Source: Rhytidiadelphus loreus
Lineage: Eukaryota; Streptophyta; Bryopsida; Hypnales; Hylocomiaceae
Direction of reading: 5' to 3'
Assembly (NCBI GenBank): GCA_947034895.1
Contig: OX344764.1
Location: 11,718,001 to 11,782,000 of the forward strand
DNA: 64,000 bases
This document shows, one piece after another, positions 48,415 through 58,628 of this stretch; the stretch's first letter is position 1, and each line of letters opens with the position of its first letter. The notes beneath the pieces were generated by a model. It did no database searches and was not told the origin of the DNA. It worked only from the letters and a program-made list of their open reading frames with translations. The translations under genes and the position numbers were made by a program.

Positions 48415-48642
48415 TTTTCAACCAATCATCTAGCTATATGAACTAGGAGGAAGCTAATTTGAATTTAGTTTTTCAACCAATTGTCTTCCTATATTAACTA
48501 GGAGGAAACTAATTTGAATTTAGTTTTTCAACCAATCATCTAGCTATATGAACTAGGAGGAAGTTAATTTGAATTTAGTTTTTCCAACCAATCATCTAGC
48601 TATATGAACTAGGAGGAAGCTAATTTGAATTTAGTTTTTCTA
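48415..48642. repeat. Tandem repeat, four units of about 57 bp
   Basis: Four successive units share TCAACCAATCATCTAGCTAT followed by ATGAACTAGGAGGAAGCTAA and TTTGAATTTAGTTTTT. The second unit is the most diverged (TTGTCTTCCTATATTAAC). The array begins just after the right target duplication of E3. Confidence 0.9.
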
Positions 48643-49099
48643 TGTAGGTGATGTTGGAGCTCATTTTTTGGAAGAAGGAAGTATATTTTAGTATAGGATT
48701 GGAGTTATGGAGTTTTTAAGTGAATGTAGGTGTGTAATTGATGTATTTGTGACTGGATTGGAGTATATAATTTGAACTAAGATAATCCATTGTGAAAGAT
48801 ATAATTTGAAAATAAAAATTTAGACTTGAGTCTAGAAATATATATATATATATGTATGTATGTATGCGTGTGTATAAAACAATATAAAATCAAGAAAATA
48901 GAAAAATAAATAAAAAATAAGAAAGGAATGTCGTTGTAGTAGATAGTTGGCTGTAGTAGACATGTATTGTGGGTGTTACAACCACTTTTTGGTGCATAGT
49001 GACATTTATGTCACTATGCACTCAAAATTTAATTAATTAATTTTAAACTCCCCTCCAGACAGGGTTTAAAAAAGAAATTCAATTAAAATTAATTTCTTA
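48643..49099. other. AT-rich DNA with a microsatellite
   Basis: A TATATATATATATGTATGTA run lies at about 48839-48865. A short hairpin-capable phrase, GCATAGTGACATTTATGTCACTATGC, at 48995-49020 is a near-perfect inverted repeat of 11 bp with a 4-bp loop. No gene is seen. Confidence 0.5.
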
Positions 49100-49490
49100 A
49101 TTTTTCAACCTTCCTCCCCCTACTTGTAATTTTTTGAATGAGGTTTACGTGACAAACAATATGGGACAATGAAAATCCCATATCCCATATCCATATATCG
49201 TATTCTTATTCGTATCCTATATTGTATCCGTATTGTACAATATTCCAATATCAAGTATCCATATCCATATTTTGGTATCGTATATGTATATGTATTTTGA
49301 TTCTGTATTCGTATTCTGATTTTGATTGTGTATCCGTATTTGGATTTGGATGGATGGCTTAGATTCAATCTCAAAGATCAATGGCTTAAATTTTTTTGAG
49401 AAATCAAAGGCATTCTAGAAGGGGAAGCATTTAAAAAAAAAATCAACGGCCTATTCATTTTTGGGAGGGGGGGGGACAACTAATGGAAAA
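49100..49490. repeat. GTATCC-rich interspersed repeat, copy 2
   Basis: This parallels 12.50-12.80 kb: a C-rich left side (CCTTCCTCCCCC near 49110), a TTTTTTGAATGAGG-type phrase, a long run of diverged GTATCC/ATATCC hexamers (49170-49340), AATCAATGGC/AATCAACGGC phrases, and a G-rich right side (GGGAGGGGGGGGG near 49463). The minus frame with repeated Tyr/Ile/Arg residues (49120-49374) results from the hexamer repeat. Confidence 0.65.
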
Positions 49491-49986
49491 CCAGATGTGT
49501 AACTGCCTCTTTGGGGTGCATAGTTGGAATTGTAAAGTCAAAGTGACATAGAAATAATGAATTACATGAGTGAAAAGAAACCAATAGGTTATTATGAATT
49601 GATAGGTGACAACTTAATACAACAAACCTAGCAAATTGCCTCCCTAGTGTTCAAATCCTACCTCTTTTGATATTTTTTCAATTTAGTAAATTCTACAATC
49701 TATAGTTACAAATTTTTAAAGATGCAAGGAACATGGTGCTAAAAGTGCCATGTAGATGATGCCAAAATGCATTTAATGCACATGAAGAAATGATGGTCAC
49801 TACTAATAGTATCAAAACATGTTATAGAGAAGAAGTTAAAACAATACAAATAGTATCCAAAATTGACCACTTGTAAGATTGTCACTTCCATAGTACTATA
49901 AATAAAGTTGCACATTATTCAAAATGGCCCCAAATTCTACCTTACACTTATCCTTGTAATGCACACCATTTTCAAGTAGAATCATA

Positions 49987-50922
49987 TTAACCTCTAAAGG
50001 ACCAAGGCCTTTTTTCTGCCAAAAAACACTCAAAATTGCCATATCTATAGTAAGGAGTAAAAAAAAAAAAAAAGAAAATTTAATATCTAACCGTAGGATA
50101 TTACACTTGACTAGTATGAGAGTGTGTGGAATTTTTTTTAAATTTTAGACCGCTGAAATTGCAAGATATCTGCATTAAAAGTGGAAAAATAATTTTTTCA
50201 GCACATTGCCAGACTAGATTTTTTGACTTTAAACTTTTTAACTTAAAATTTTTGCACTACAAAGTTTTGAGCTTTAAATCTTCATAGTGGAGAATTGAGT
50301 TGAGAGTCTAAGTAAAAAAATTCAAAAAAACTTAATTATCACTCTTAATAAAATTGTTAAATAGAAGTAGGTATGAGATAGAAGGAAAATCTAAAATATT
50401 CATATATTTTAGATGGAATTAAAATGCACTAATTCCAATGGTGAGATTGTTCTAGCAAGTAAATCAGACCATGCAAAAAAATTTGAAAAATTTGAAAAAT
50501 TGCATTCAGAAATGAATCCTACAAGTTATTTTTTTCAAGAAGATGCTCTAACTACCCCAAAAACAAGAATGTCCATAACTTTCTCATAACATATCCAAAT
50601 GAAATGAATCAAAGCTTTCCAAATAGAAAAAATATAATCTAAGAGAAAAAAAAATATTTTAAAAAATATTTTAAAAAATATTCAAATTTTTGTCCATTTT
50701 TTTTGGGCTGCCCGAGCTGCCCGCCGTCCCCTTGTTTGAGCTTATTTGGTCATAACTATTGTTCCCAGGCACCAATTGTAAAAAAATTATATTCCCACAA
50801 ATCTTATCAGCTTTTCTACCTTCAAAAAAAGTTTCAAAAAATTAGGAGAAAATTTCAGCCCGTAGGTACCTGCCCGAAAACGCATTTGCCCCCCCAAGGG
50901 ACAATGGTCCTTTAGGGGTTAA
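49987..50922. mobile_element. TTAA-flanked element, copy g
   Basis: TTAA at 49987-49990 and 50919-50922 flank 928 bp. Ends are CCTCTAAAGGACCAAGG and, reverse complement, CCCCTAAAGGACCATTG, the best-preserved pair of the family. The left interior (GCCAAAAAACACTCAAAATTG) and the right interior (GTAGGTACCTGCCCGAAAA) match the ends of b and d in reverse orientation. The 70-residue frame at 50703 has no features. Confidence 0.85.
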
Positions 50923-51172
50923 TCTTGATAAAAACTTGAATTGATATGAATGTTCACACCAAAAATATAAAATTTTTAGTAGGTGGGGGTCATGACCATC
51001 TTAAAAAGGTTCTAAATCAATAACCTGCCATCCTAATCCCATTTGCTAAGTGTTATAAAAGCATGAGTTTAACAATCTAAAGCACTTCTTTTATTGGCTG
51101 AAATTACAACTTATTCTAACAAATCTTTATTCATAATTAAGCTCACCTACATCAACATTTATTGAACCACAT
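50923..51172. other. AT-rich DNA, nothing recognised
   Basis: A short spacer between TTAA element g and the palindromic element. No open frame or repeat of note is seen. Confidence 0.4.
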
Positions 51173-51182
51173 CTTAATCAAC

Positions 51183-52384
51183 GCAAGACGTTAAATCCTA
51201 CATTCGAAGGTGGGCCCAGCCTGCTTGGCGCCCCTGGTCAGACCACGGGCCCGGTCTGCCAACCCACCTTCGTCCACACACAAACCGGACGGACGGAGTG
51301 ATAGAACAACTCCGTCGATGTCCTCGTCCTGCAAACACAAGACCTGCAGGACAACAATTTTGAAAATTTTAATTTATGTCCTACGCAGGGGGGCGGCGGG
51401 TTTAGGGCGGCATTTAGGTTTTAGGAGTCTTCTTTGACTATGAACTTATTTACATATCCCATATTCTTTGTGTTACCTTCTACCACCCTGTGTGTATATA
51501 ATAAGTTGTCTTTTCAACTCATACCACAAATCATGCATGAATGGCTTTTGAAGCAAAGTGAAATAGATGTGGAGGCATGCCACATCAACATGGGCCTATT
51601 TCAAATGGATGATTTTTTTTTTTAAATTAGAGAAGGACCAAGTCCAAACAATTTTTTTCAAAGTTTTACAAAAACAACATTATGTGAAACAATTAGAACA
51701 ACATTTTTTGAAGTTCTCATAGGACTTGTAAAAAAATTGATAACACTTAAAACAAATAAAGTGTTCACTTCATTCATCTTTCTATGGGTCTTGCAAATAC
51801 AGTGAACACTTTATTTGTTTTAAGTGTTATCAATTTTTTTACAAGTCCTATGAGAACTTCAAAAAATGTGTTCTAATTGTTTCACATAATGTTGTTTTTG
51901 TAAAACTTTGAAAAAAATTGTTTGGACTTGGTCCTTCTCTAATTTAAAAAAAAAAATCATCCATTTGAAATAGGCCCATGTTGATGTGGCATGCCTCCAC
52001 ATCTATTTCACTTTGCTTCAAAAGCCATTCATGCATGATTTGTGGTATGAGTTGAAAAGACAACTTATTATATACACACAGGGTGGTAGAAGGTAACACA
52101 AAGAATATGGGATATGTAAATAAGTTCATAGTCAAAGAAGACTCCTAAAACCTAAATGCCGCCCTAAACCCGCCATCCCTTGCGTAGGACATAAATTAAA
52201 ATTTTCAAAATTGTTGTCCTGCAGGTCTTATGTTTGCAGGACGAGGACATCGACGGAGTTGTTCTGTCGCTCCGTCCGTCCGGTTTGTGTGTGGACAGAG
52301 GTGGGTTGGCAGACCGGGCCCGTGGTCTGACCAGGGGCGCCAAGCAGGCTGGGCCCACCTTCGAATGTAGGATTTAACGTCCTG
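51183..52384. mobile_element. 1.2 kb giant palindrome with exact 10-bp target duplication
   Basis: Left arm 51183-51769 and right arm 51801-52384 are nearly identical inverted copies of about 585 bp around a 31-bp spacer (51770-51800). CTTAATCAAC flanks both sides exactly (51173-51182 and 52385-52394). The outer 190 bp of each arm are GC-rich (GGGCCC, GGCGCCCC, GACCACGGGCCC), the rest AT-rich. The few differences include about 6 bp near 51386 (GGGGCGGCGGG against GGGATGGCGGG on the other arm). Each arm reads the same 63-residue frame starting MTMNLFTYPIFFVLP, at 51434-51625 plus and 51944-52135 minus, which is a consequence of the symmetry and has no known family. Long arms and a 10-bp duplication suggest a Mutator-like or foldback element. 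A transcript would form one long hairpin. Confidence 0.9.
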
Positions 52385-52394
52385 CTTAATCAAC

Positions 52395-53972
52395 CTTAAA
52401 CTATTCATAAATAAACGTGAACTTGATGTCATTCTTTGACAATAACACCCAATTACTTGCCCGAAGTCCATCCACCCAATTCTAACACCTAGGGAAACGT
52501 CCCATTTGCGTCAATGACCCACCAATTACCACAATCATACCAATCTTTTATCATAAGGTCAATGCACATGGAAAGCGAACACGGCAAACTATGCTTTAAT
52601 AAGGGTTTGTCCATACTTCAACAAGGACCTACTCATGCTCTTTAACGTGTTACCTTTGAAAAATCATAGAAAATTCACTTTTTGTTAGAATGTCTTTTGT
52701 TCTTTTTGCAAATGACTTCTCTCAAACTTTTCAATCCTTGAAAAATGTGGGAGCTTAGAAATAACTTCTACAAAGTACTTAAAAAGTAAATATATGTGGT
52801 AATGGGCAAAATAACTTCTCCAAAGTACCTAGAAAGCAAACATGTGTGGTAATAGACAATTCTACCTTACACACTGTAAAAATGGGTGGAAGACTAGTAG
52901 AATTGGGCTGATTGACTCTAATATATATATATATAGGGGGACAAAGTGAGTCTATAATTTCCCAAAAATTTAGGTACCCTTTCAATTATTTATTTTCTCA
53001 CCAAGAAGAAGGAAGCCACGCACGGTAAGCTTACTGCCACCACTTCCCTACTCACAAAAAAACTCACATCCAGACACCTGGAGCTAGCGTCCACACTTGA
53101 CGAGTGTACGCAGCGGAGGCAGGCACGGGACCACTTCGTCCTACTACGAGTAGTACTTTCCTTTCCGTTTCCAATTCACCGTCGCTAGAAAAGCAACTTC
53201 AATGGAGCTCCTCCCTGACCGATCAATCTCAACCATCCAACTGATGAATGCAGGCTTTTCTTCTCGGTAAGTGCTGCAAATCTGCCGTGTCATGACTCCC
53301 AAGTCTGCCGACTTTCTCACAGAGATGGCACCTTTCACTTCGGGGAGGTCCTTTCGTCGTTTGTCACGCTGGGACGGATTGGGCATCGGTGTCATCGAGG
53401 GATCCATGTCCTGTGAAATCTACAGTAGTGTTGAGTTGGGGCCATTTTCTTCTGGGTAGTTTCCTGGTTGGGGGATTGAATAGGCTAGAATTGTTCGGCA
53501 ATCAGGTTACGCGTGCCGGTGGTGATTCCTGTTACGTAAAGATTGGACTTTCGGGGTCCACATGGAGGATTGTGGAGGATTCATTATTGCTGTCGAGATT
53601 GAGGTTGCTTCTTATTCTGTGTGAGTTCTGGAGAGTGATGATTTGTGAGTCTCGAGAGGTTTGTTTGAGAAGCTCTGTTGCTTTGTTGTCACAGGGAGTT
53701 GGGATGAAAGGTTGTCGAAGTCAAACAAACCAGCTTGAGTGTGGAACAGGTTGTTTGCAGTGACCCGTGTGCTTTGCATTCTGATCAGGGAACAAGTAGT
53801 CTTTTGCTTTCGGAATTCGATTTCCTGGCGTAGGTTTGAGTGAATTGCAATCGATGGATGCTTAGAATCCGCGACACGCAACCGATCTTGAAGCTTCTTG
53901 CAGAACCAAGACCAGTGACGTTAGTCCCCCTTTTTTCTATTGGGAAGTTGATGCGTTAGGAATTCATAAACG
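52395..53972. promoter_or_regulatory. Upstream region and 5' leader of the ORP gene
   Basis: From about 53000 the composition becomes richer and CpG-containing, as expected of a promoter and leader. A TATATATATATATATAGG run lies at about 52922. Open frames at 53271-53763 and 53144-53407 overlap on opposite strands and have no family features; some may be upstream ORFs or parts of a 5' intron. Two near-copies of a phrase TCTACAAAGTACTTAAAAAG / TCTCCAAAGTACCTAGAAAG (52768 and 52817) form a small tandem duplication. Confidence 0.4.
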
Positions 53973-56900
53973 ATGAGTCTTTTAGCCTTTGTCAATATGG
54001 GCCAAAACCCAGCGTCTGTGCTTCCGATTCGTGACGACGAGGACGAGGACGAGGACGATGGCTACACCACCGCCAACGAGTCCTTCCCAGAGGAAGACAA
54101 AGATTGCTCCCAAGAGTTGTGTAATTGGAAGTGCTTATTTAGAAAAGACTCCAGTGACCCCAAGAAATTTAGTAGACGAGACTCCGGTGACAAGAGCAGG
54201 AACCTTGTGTTGACAGACCCCATTAGGTTAGAAAGGAAACCCAGCAACCACGACGTGAAGAAGAAGGGCACGAGCGTGGGCATTGTGTCCACGGTTCTGG
54301 AGCTTTTGAAAGGCTTTAGACTAGGCTCGGATGTTACCAAGTTGCAGTTGCCGCCGCAGTTTAATCTGCCCAAGTCGCAGTTGCAGGTGTATGGCGAGGC
54401 GGTGTATTGCTGTGCGGAAGATTATTTGGGAATGTGTGCCGATGGGGGCAGTCCTGTGGAGAGGTTGTTGGCTGTTTTGAGGTTTCATATTTCTACTACG
54501 AGGCCGGTGCCCTTTCTGAAAGCGCCCTATAACCCTGTTCTTGGGGAGAGTCATCATGTCTCTGCGGGAGAGCTCAATGTGATTTGTGAACAGGTAACTT
54601 TCGATCCCTTCTTTGCAATTCTCTCTCTGTGAATTGCCTTTTGGGGTGTCGGAGTGAACGAATTCCAGTGTGGGAGTTACTTCTTTCTTTCCGTTTTGTG
54701 CGATTCTGAGCCCCAGATTCTCGTGTAAAAATAGAAACCCTAAAAATTGATATCTCCAGTAGCCTCCTGTTGCGGAATGCAATTTCTTGTACTCTGGCAG
54801 CTTCCATTGCTTCATATTCTTGTTGTTAATTCTGAAAGCAAATTGCCATTTTTTTTCTTAAAAAATTCTGACCAAGATTTGGGGATAATCAAGTGCAGGT
54901 TTCGCATTATCCACCCGTGTCAGCGTTGTATGCTACTAACAAAGCAAAGGAAGTGGAGATGCTATGGTGGCATAAGCCTGTGCCTCGATATTATGGTAAG
55001 CTTATCCGTTCGTGTGTGTGATCCATGACGTATAGATGACCCGGCTTTCTACAGGGTATTGAATAGGGTATTGAAGGTGACGAAGTGTAGAGGACCTCAG
55101 CTTTTTCATAAAATCAAGGTTCAATGCGATCAATTTCTGGGAGATCCCTTCTTCTTAACCTTTTTATTAGACTCTGAGTGAGACGGCTTGCATAGCCTAG
55201 TGGTATAGTCCCAAGCTTTTCTCACTTTAACCAATCCGCTACATAGAGCTTGTGATTTATGGGGATCTTCAAAGAGCACCCTGAAATTGGGATGACGGTC
55301 TTCAAAGCGTTGTGCCTAGTGGGAAGAAATCCTAGAATAGGTTGGGTTTCCCTTCCATTTTCTCGAACTATTCTGGAAGAGCTCATTTTCTGATTAGGGT
55401 TACGTTGGGATGTGGCTGTGCAGGTGGATATGTAGAGGTAGCAATTGTAGGGCAACGGCGACTGAAGCTGCGACAACACCAAGAGACGTACGAATTCACT
55501 TCCCCTAACTTACAAATTCGCTTCATTCCAAACGCTGGGAGTGCGTGGGTGGGGGCAACCACCGTGAAGTGCAAGGAGACAGGTCTGGAGGCGGTGGTGA
55601 ATTTCAAGCCGAAGTCCTTATTTGGCATGCGAGGTTCTTCCAACAAAGTCTCTGGCAAGGTTTTTCAGAGATCTTCTGGGGAGGTTCTGTATGAGCTCAA
55701 TGGCAACTGGGATGGGTGAGTGGTTCTAGTTTTCTCCCTTGCTTCAACGTTTAGGATTTCGCAAAGAATTGACCCATGGCTTGACGTACTTCTCTTGAGA
55801 TTCTTAGGGTTGCTAGAGTTCACGGTTTTAGCTGCGTGCTTCTGTCATTTGTTTCAAATCCGACTTGGTGAGATTTTGAGCCCTGGAGTCTTGTCTCGAA
55901 GTAGTAGTTCCCATTGTAATCATTTCCATTCTCAGAGTACAAGTCTTGAACTCTGACATCCCTGTTTGGAATACTCTTCTATGAATCGGGGTTTCTGGTT
56001 TCTTTTCTCCTTTTTAAATTGGGCGGCACTGTGGGATTCTGAGGTTCTTAATCTCTTGCTCTTGGTTAGAGTTACCGATTTCTATCTCTACACTAAATAG
56101 TGAAATTAGGGTGCCCCACACTAATTTCTCGACATTCTACACTATATAAATATGTATTGTTTCTTTACAAGGATTTACTACTTTTTTGAATTAAAAATTT
56201 ATGCATGTGGGACTTGTGAACCTCTATGTGTACAAACAAAAAAACAGTAGACATATTTGTTGATTGGTTGGCTTGTAAAGTGATTTTCTTGAAGTAAGGC
56301 AACCTAATTGTTAAGGCAACTTAATTTCACTATTTAGTGTAGTTCCCTCTTTTTCATCTCATTCTGTAGAGGCCCACTGTTGCACCCAAGAAATTGAATT
56401 CATCATGTGGATTCATCATATTAATAGCAGAAAATCAATAGGAAGTATGTAGGAGTAGGAAGAATGCTAAATGCCTATCTTGGGCAAGTCATGTCAAAAT
56501 GGAATGCTTATTCAGATTCTCAAAGTAAAAGGTGCAGGTTTACAAGCGGAAAGAATGCTTTGTTGGAAGTCAACGCTGATGCCCCTTATTTTTTTATTTT
56601 TCCAGGGTTGTTAGCTTGAAAGACAAATCTACAGGTATCACCTCGACACTATATGACGCCCAAGCTGCCATAGTTGACATACACGGACCAAAAGTTGCAA
56701 ATCGAGAGGTAATCTCTAAAACTCAAATTGCCCAACGTTTTTTAAAAGAATAGCCGCTTGCTAAAATCAGTTACATATCTGGCTGTCACGTAAGTTTTTT
56801 CATAAGTTGTGAGAATTCACCCCTCTCCACTTTACATGGCAACACACTGAAAAGTGAAAACATACTCGAAGTCTGATATACTCTTGAGAGAGCTAGGTGC

Positions 56901-57320
56901 TCAATAAGTGGCGAGCACTTATCTTCTTATAGTTTTGGTACCTCCCACTTAAAAAGAGATCAAGATTGTGCCCAAAATGAATCTGGATTTAGGGTTTAGG
57001 GTTTTGAGGCAGCTCCTGAAGAAGGTTCTTCATCAGGGGTACTGATTGAGAGTTTTATTGTGGTGTGTTTGCAGGCCATATCACCTTCCGAATCTGTCAA
57101 TGTGTGGTCCGAAGTGACCATGAGCATGTTGAATGGAGACTGGGAGACTGCACGTGAAGCGAAACGGAAAGTGGAGGAGACGCAGCGTGCTCTACAGAAG
57201 CAAAGATTGGCCAATGGCACAGTATGGAGTCCGAAATACTTCACTGCTACCAAGGATGGCACCTGGGAGTGGCACTGTGCAGGACAGTCTGTGCCCTTGG
57301 CACCGCTCGTTGTTGAATGA
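53973..57320 (+). CDS. Oxysterol-binding protein-related protein (short ORP3/4-like type), 5 exons
   Basis: ORPs move sterols or phosphatidylserine against PI4P between membranes at contact sites (family knowledge). Exons 53973-54593, 54899-54995, 55424-55715, 56606-56708 and 57075-57320 read in phase with GT-AG borders and give 452 residues, the usual size of short plant ORPs that lack a PH domain. The N-terminus has an acidic run (DDEDEDEDD, about 21-29). The lipid-binding domain starts near 118 with LKGFRLGSDVTKLQLPPQFN, then YNPVLGESHHVS, the signature EQVSHYPPVSALYAT across exons 1-2 (206-220), and ends with NVWSEVTMSMLNGDWETARE and WSPKYF. In the signature the second His of the usual HH pair is Tyr211 (TAT). 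ATG at 53973 is used; Met9 (MGQNPAS) is an alternative start. Introns are 305, 428, 890 and 366 bp; the third holds a MITE. Confidence 0.95.
56088..56342. mobile_element. MITE with perfect 21-bp ends in intron 3 of the ORP gene
   Basis: The left end CTACACTAAATAGTGAAATT(A) and the right end TAATTTCACTATTTAGTGTA(G) are exact inverted complements over 21 bp; the element is 255 bp. The interior is AT-rich with no open frame. No target duplication longer than two or three bases is evident. It lies wholly in the intron, about 264 bp before the acceptor at 56605, so it need not disturb the protein. Confidence 0.85.
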
Positions 57321-58628
57321 AGGTTTGGTTGGGCTCAAGGACCCTTGCTAAATTCTAGAAATGTCAAAGTTGGCTTGCAGAAGAATGCAATTTCAAAACT
57401 GTACATTCCAGATGTTTTTGAGGAAAGAAGAATCACAAATGCTCAATTAGAGCAGGAATCACGAGGTTTCACACCCTATTTTAGCCTAGTGATAGTCATT
57501 TACAACATTTTTGACCACTTTACAAAAATGGGTCTTGGGCTCCGTCTCCAACACATAATCTGCATAGTGTAAAAGAGGTTCTGCTCATTAGATGAGGTAC
57601 ATATGGGGACATGGTAGGGCGATCTTCGACCTGGCACCGCCCTTTCTTAGCTGTGACCGGTCACCTGCATTATTTAATACTTTTAGGTTTTGATAGGCGA
57701 TCGGTTATGATACCGGTTTCAATTGTTTAGATACTGCAGCTGGATGAAAGATAGAATCCACTTATCATTGTATATAGCAGTATCTTCAGTTTCAATTGGT
57801 TTCCTGTACGAAAATTTAAAAGACAAATCAATATTGGAATATTCCTTTCAATTTCAATAACACTTTTTTTGGAATCGAGTAATTGTGGATGCTAAGTTCG
57901 TAGCACCACATTCTTGAACAGCATTGCAAGGTTCTTTCCTATATTCTTGGGTTTCCTTTAACTCAAGTTTCAATGACAAAAGAAATGCCCAGGTTCGAAA
58001 GACTCACCTACAAGTTAGCAAAGTGATGAGGTCAGGAGGATATTCTGAACCTATACCGGTATTCTTGGGTTTGTAACATAGTTCAAGCAACCTGAGGCCA
58101 TGTGGATATCGGTATACCAATTCCCTGGTCCACAGTAATTGCTGTAGTCAAATTCTTACAAGACAAGATTGGTTAGAGTAATCCATCTTTGGTATTCAGT
58201 TCATCAACAACTACACGATCGCTGTTTTCGTAATGTGATTTTCAACTTGAAGTCTCAGGCAAGAATGTTGATGGGCCTCTCTTGAAGACCACGCTCTGTT
58301 TCTTACTGCATACTCTTCCCAAAGAGCACCTACGTAGGACACGGTGATGGACAATGAAAGCGCACCCTAAAAAAGAGATCATATACCATTCCAGGGAACT
58401 ATATAGTATTCTTATCATGCTGAAACTCGATAAATTACAAGTCTGAAAGAACGCTTGATTACAAATGCCCCAATCATGGGAAATTTACGTTGTACAACAC
58501 AATAGAAAGTCAGAACCCAATTTGAACACAATGGGTAAATTCCTCTCATGGACTGAATTCCTAAACAATAAGCTACTCTTTTGTGATCTTTCATTGCAGA
58601 AAAGACAACTATGACGGAACTCATCCCA
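57321..58628. other. Convergent intergenic region between the ORP and VPS55 genes
   Basis: The 3' untranslated regions of both genes must lie here. The 75-residue frame just after the ORP stop (57345-57572) and other small frames have no family features. An ATTCTTGGGTTTCC / ATTCTTGGGTTTGT phrase appears twice (about 57942 and 58061). No RNA gene or mobile element is recognised. Confidence 0.4.

Noticed and set aside
51434..52135. Identical 63-residue frames on both strands as a conserved small protein pair
   Set aside because: They are the same DNA in the two arms of one palindrome; no family likeness or coding bias is seen.
55180..55330. A possible tRNA-derived SINE head (TAGCCTAGTGGTATAG) in an intron of the ORP gene
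   Set aside because: It looks like an A box, but no B box follows at the right distance and no poly(A) tail or target duplication is visible.
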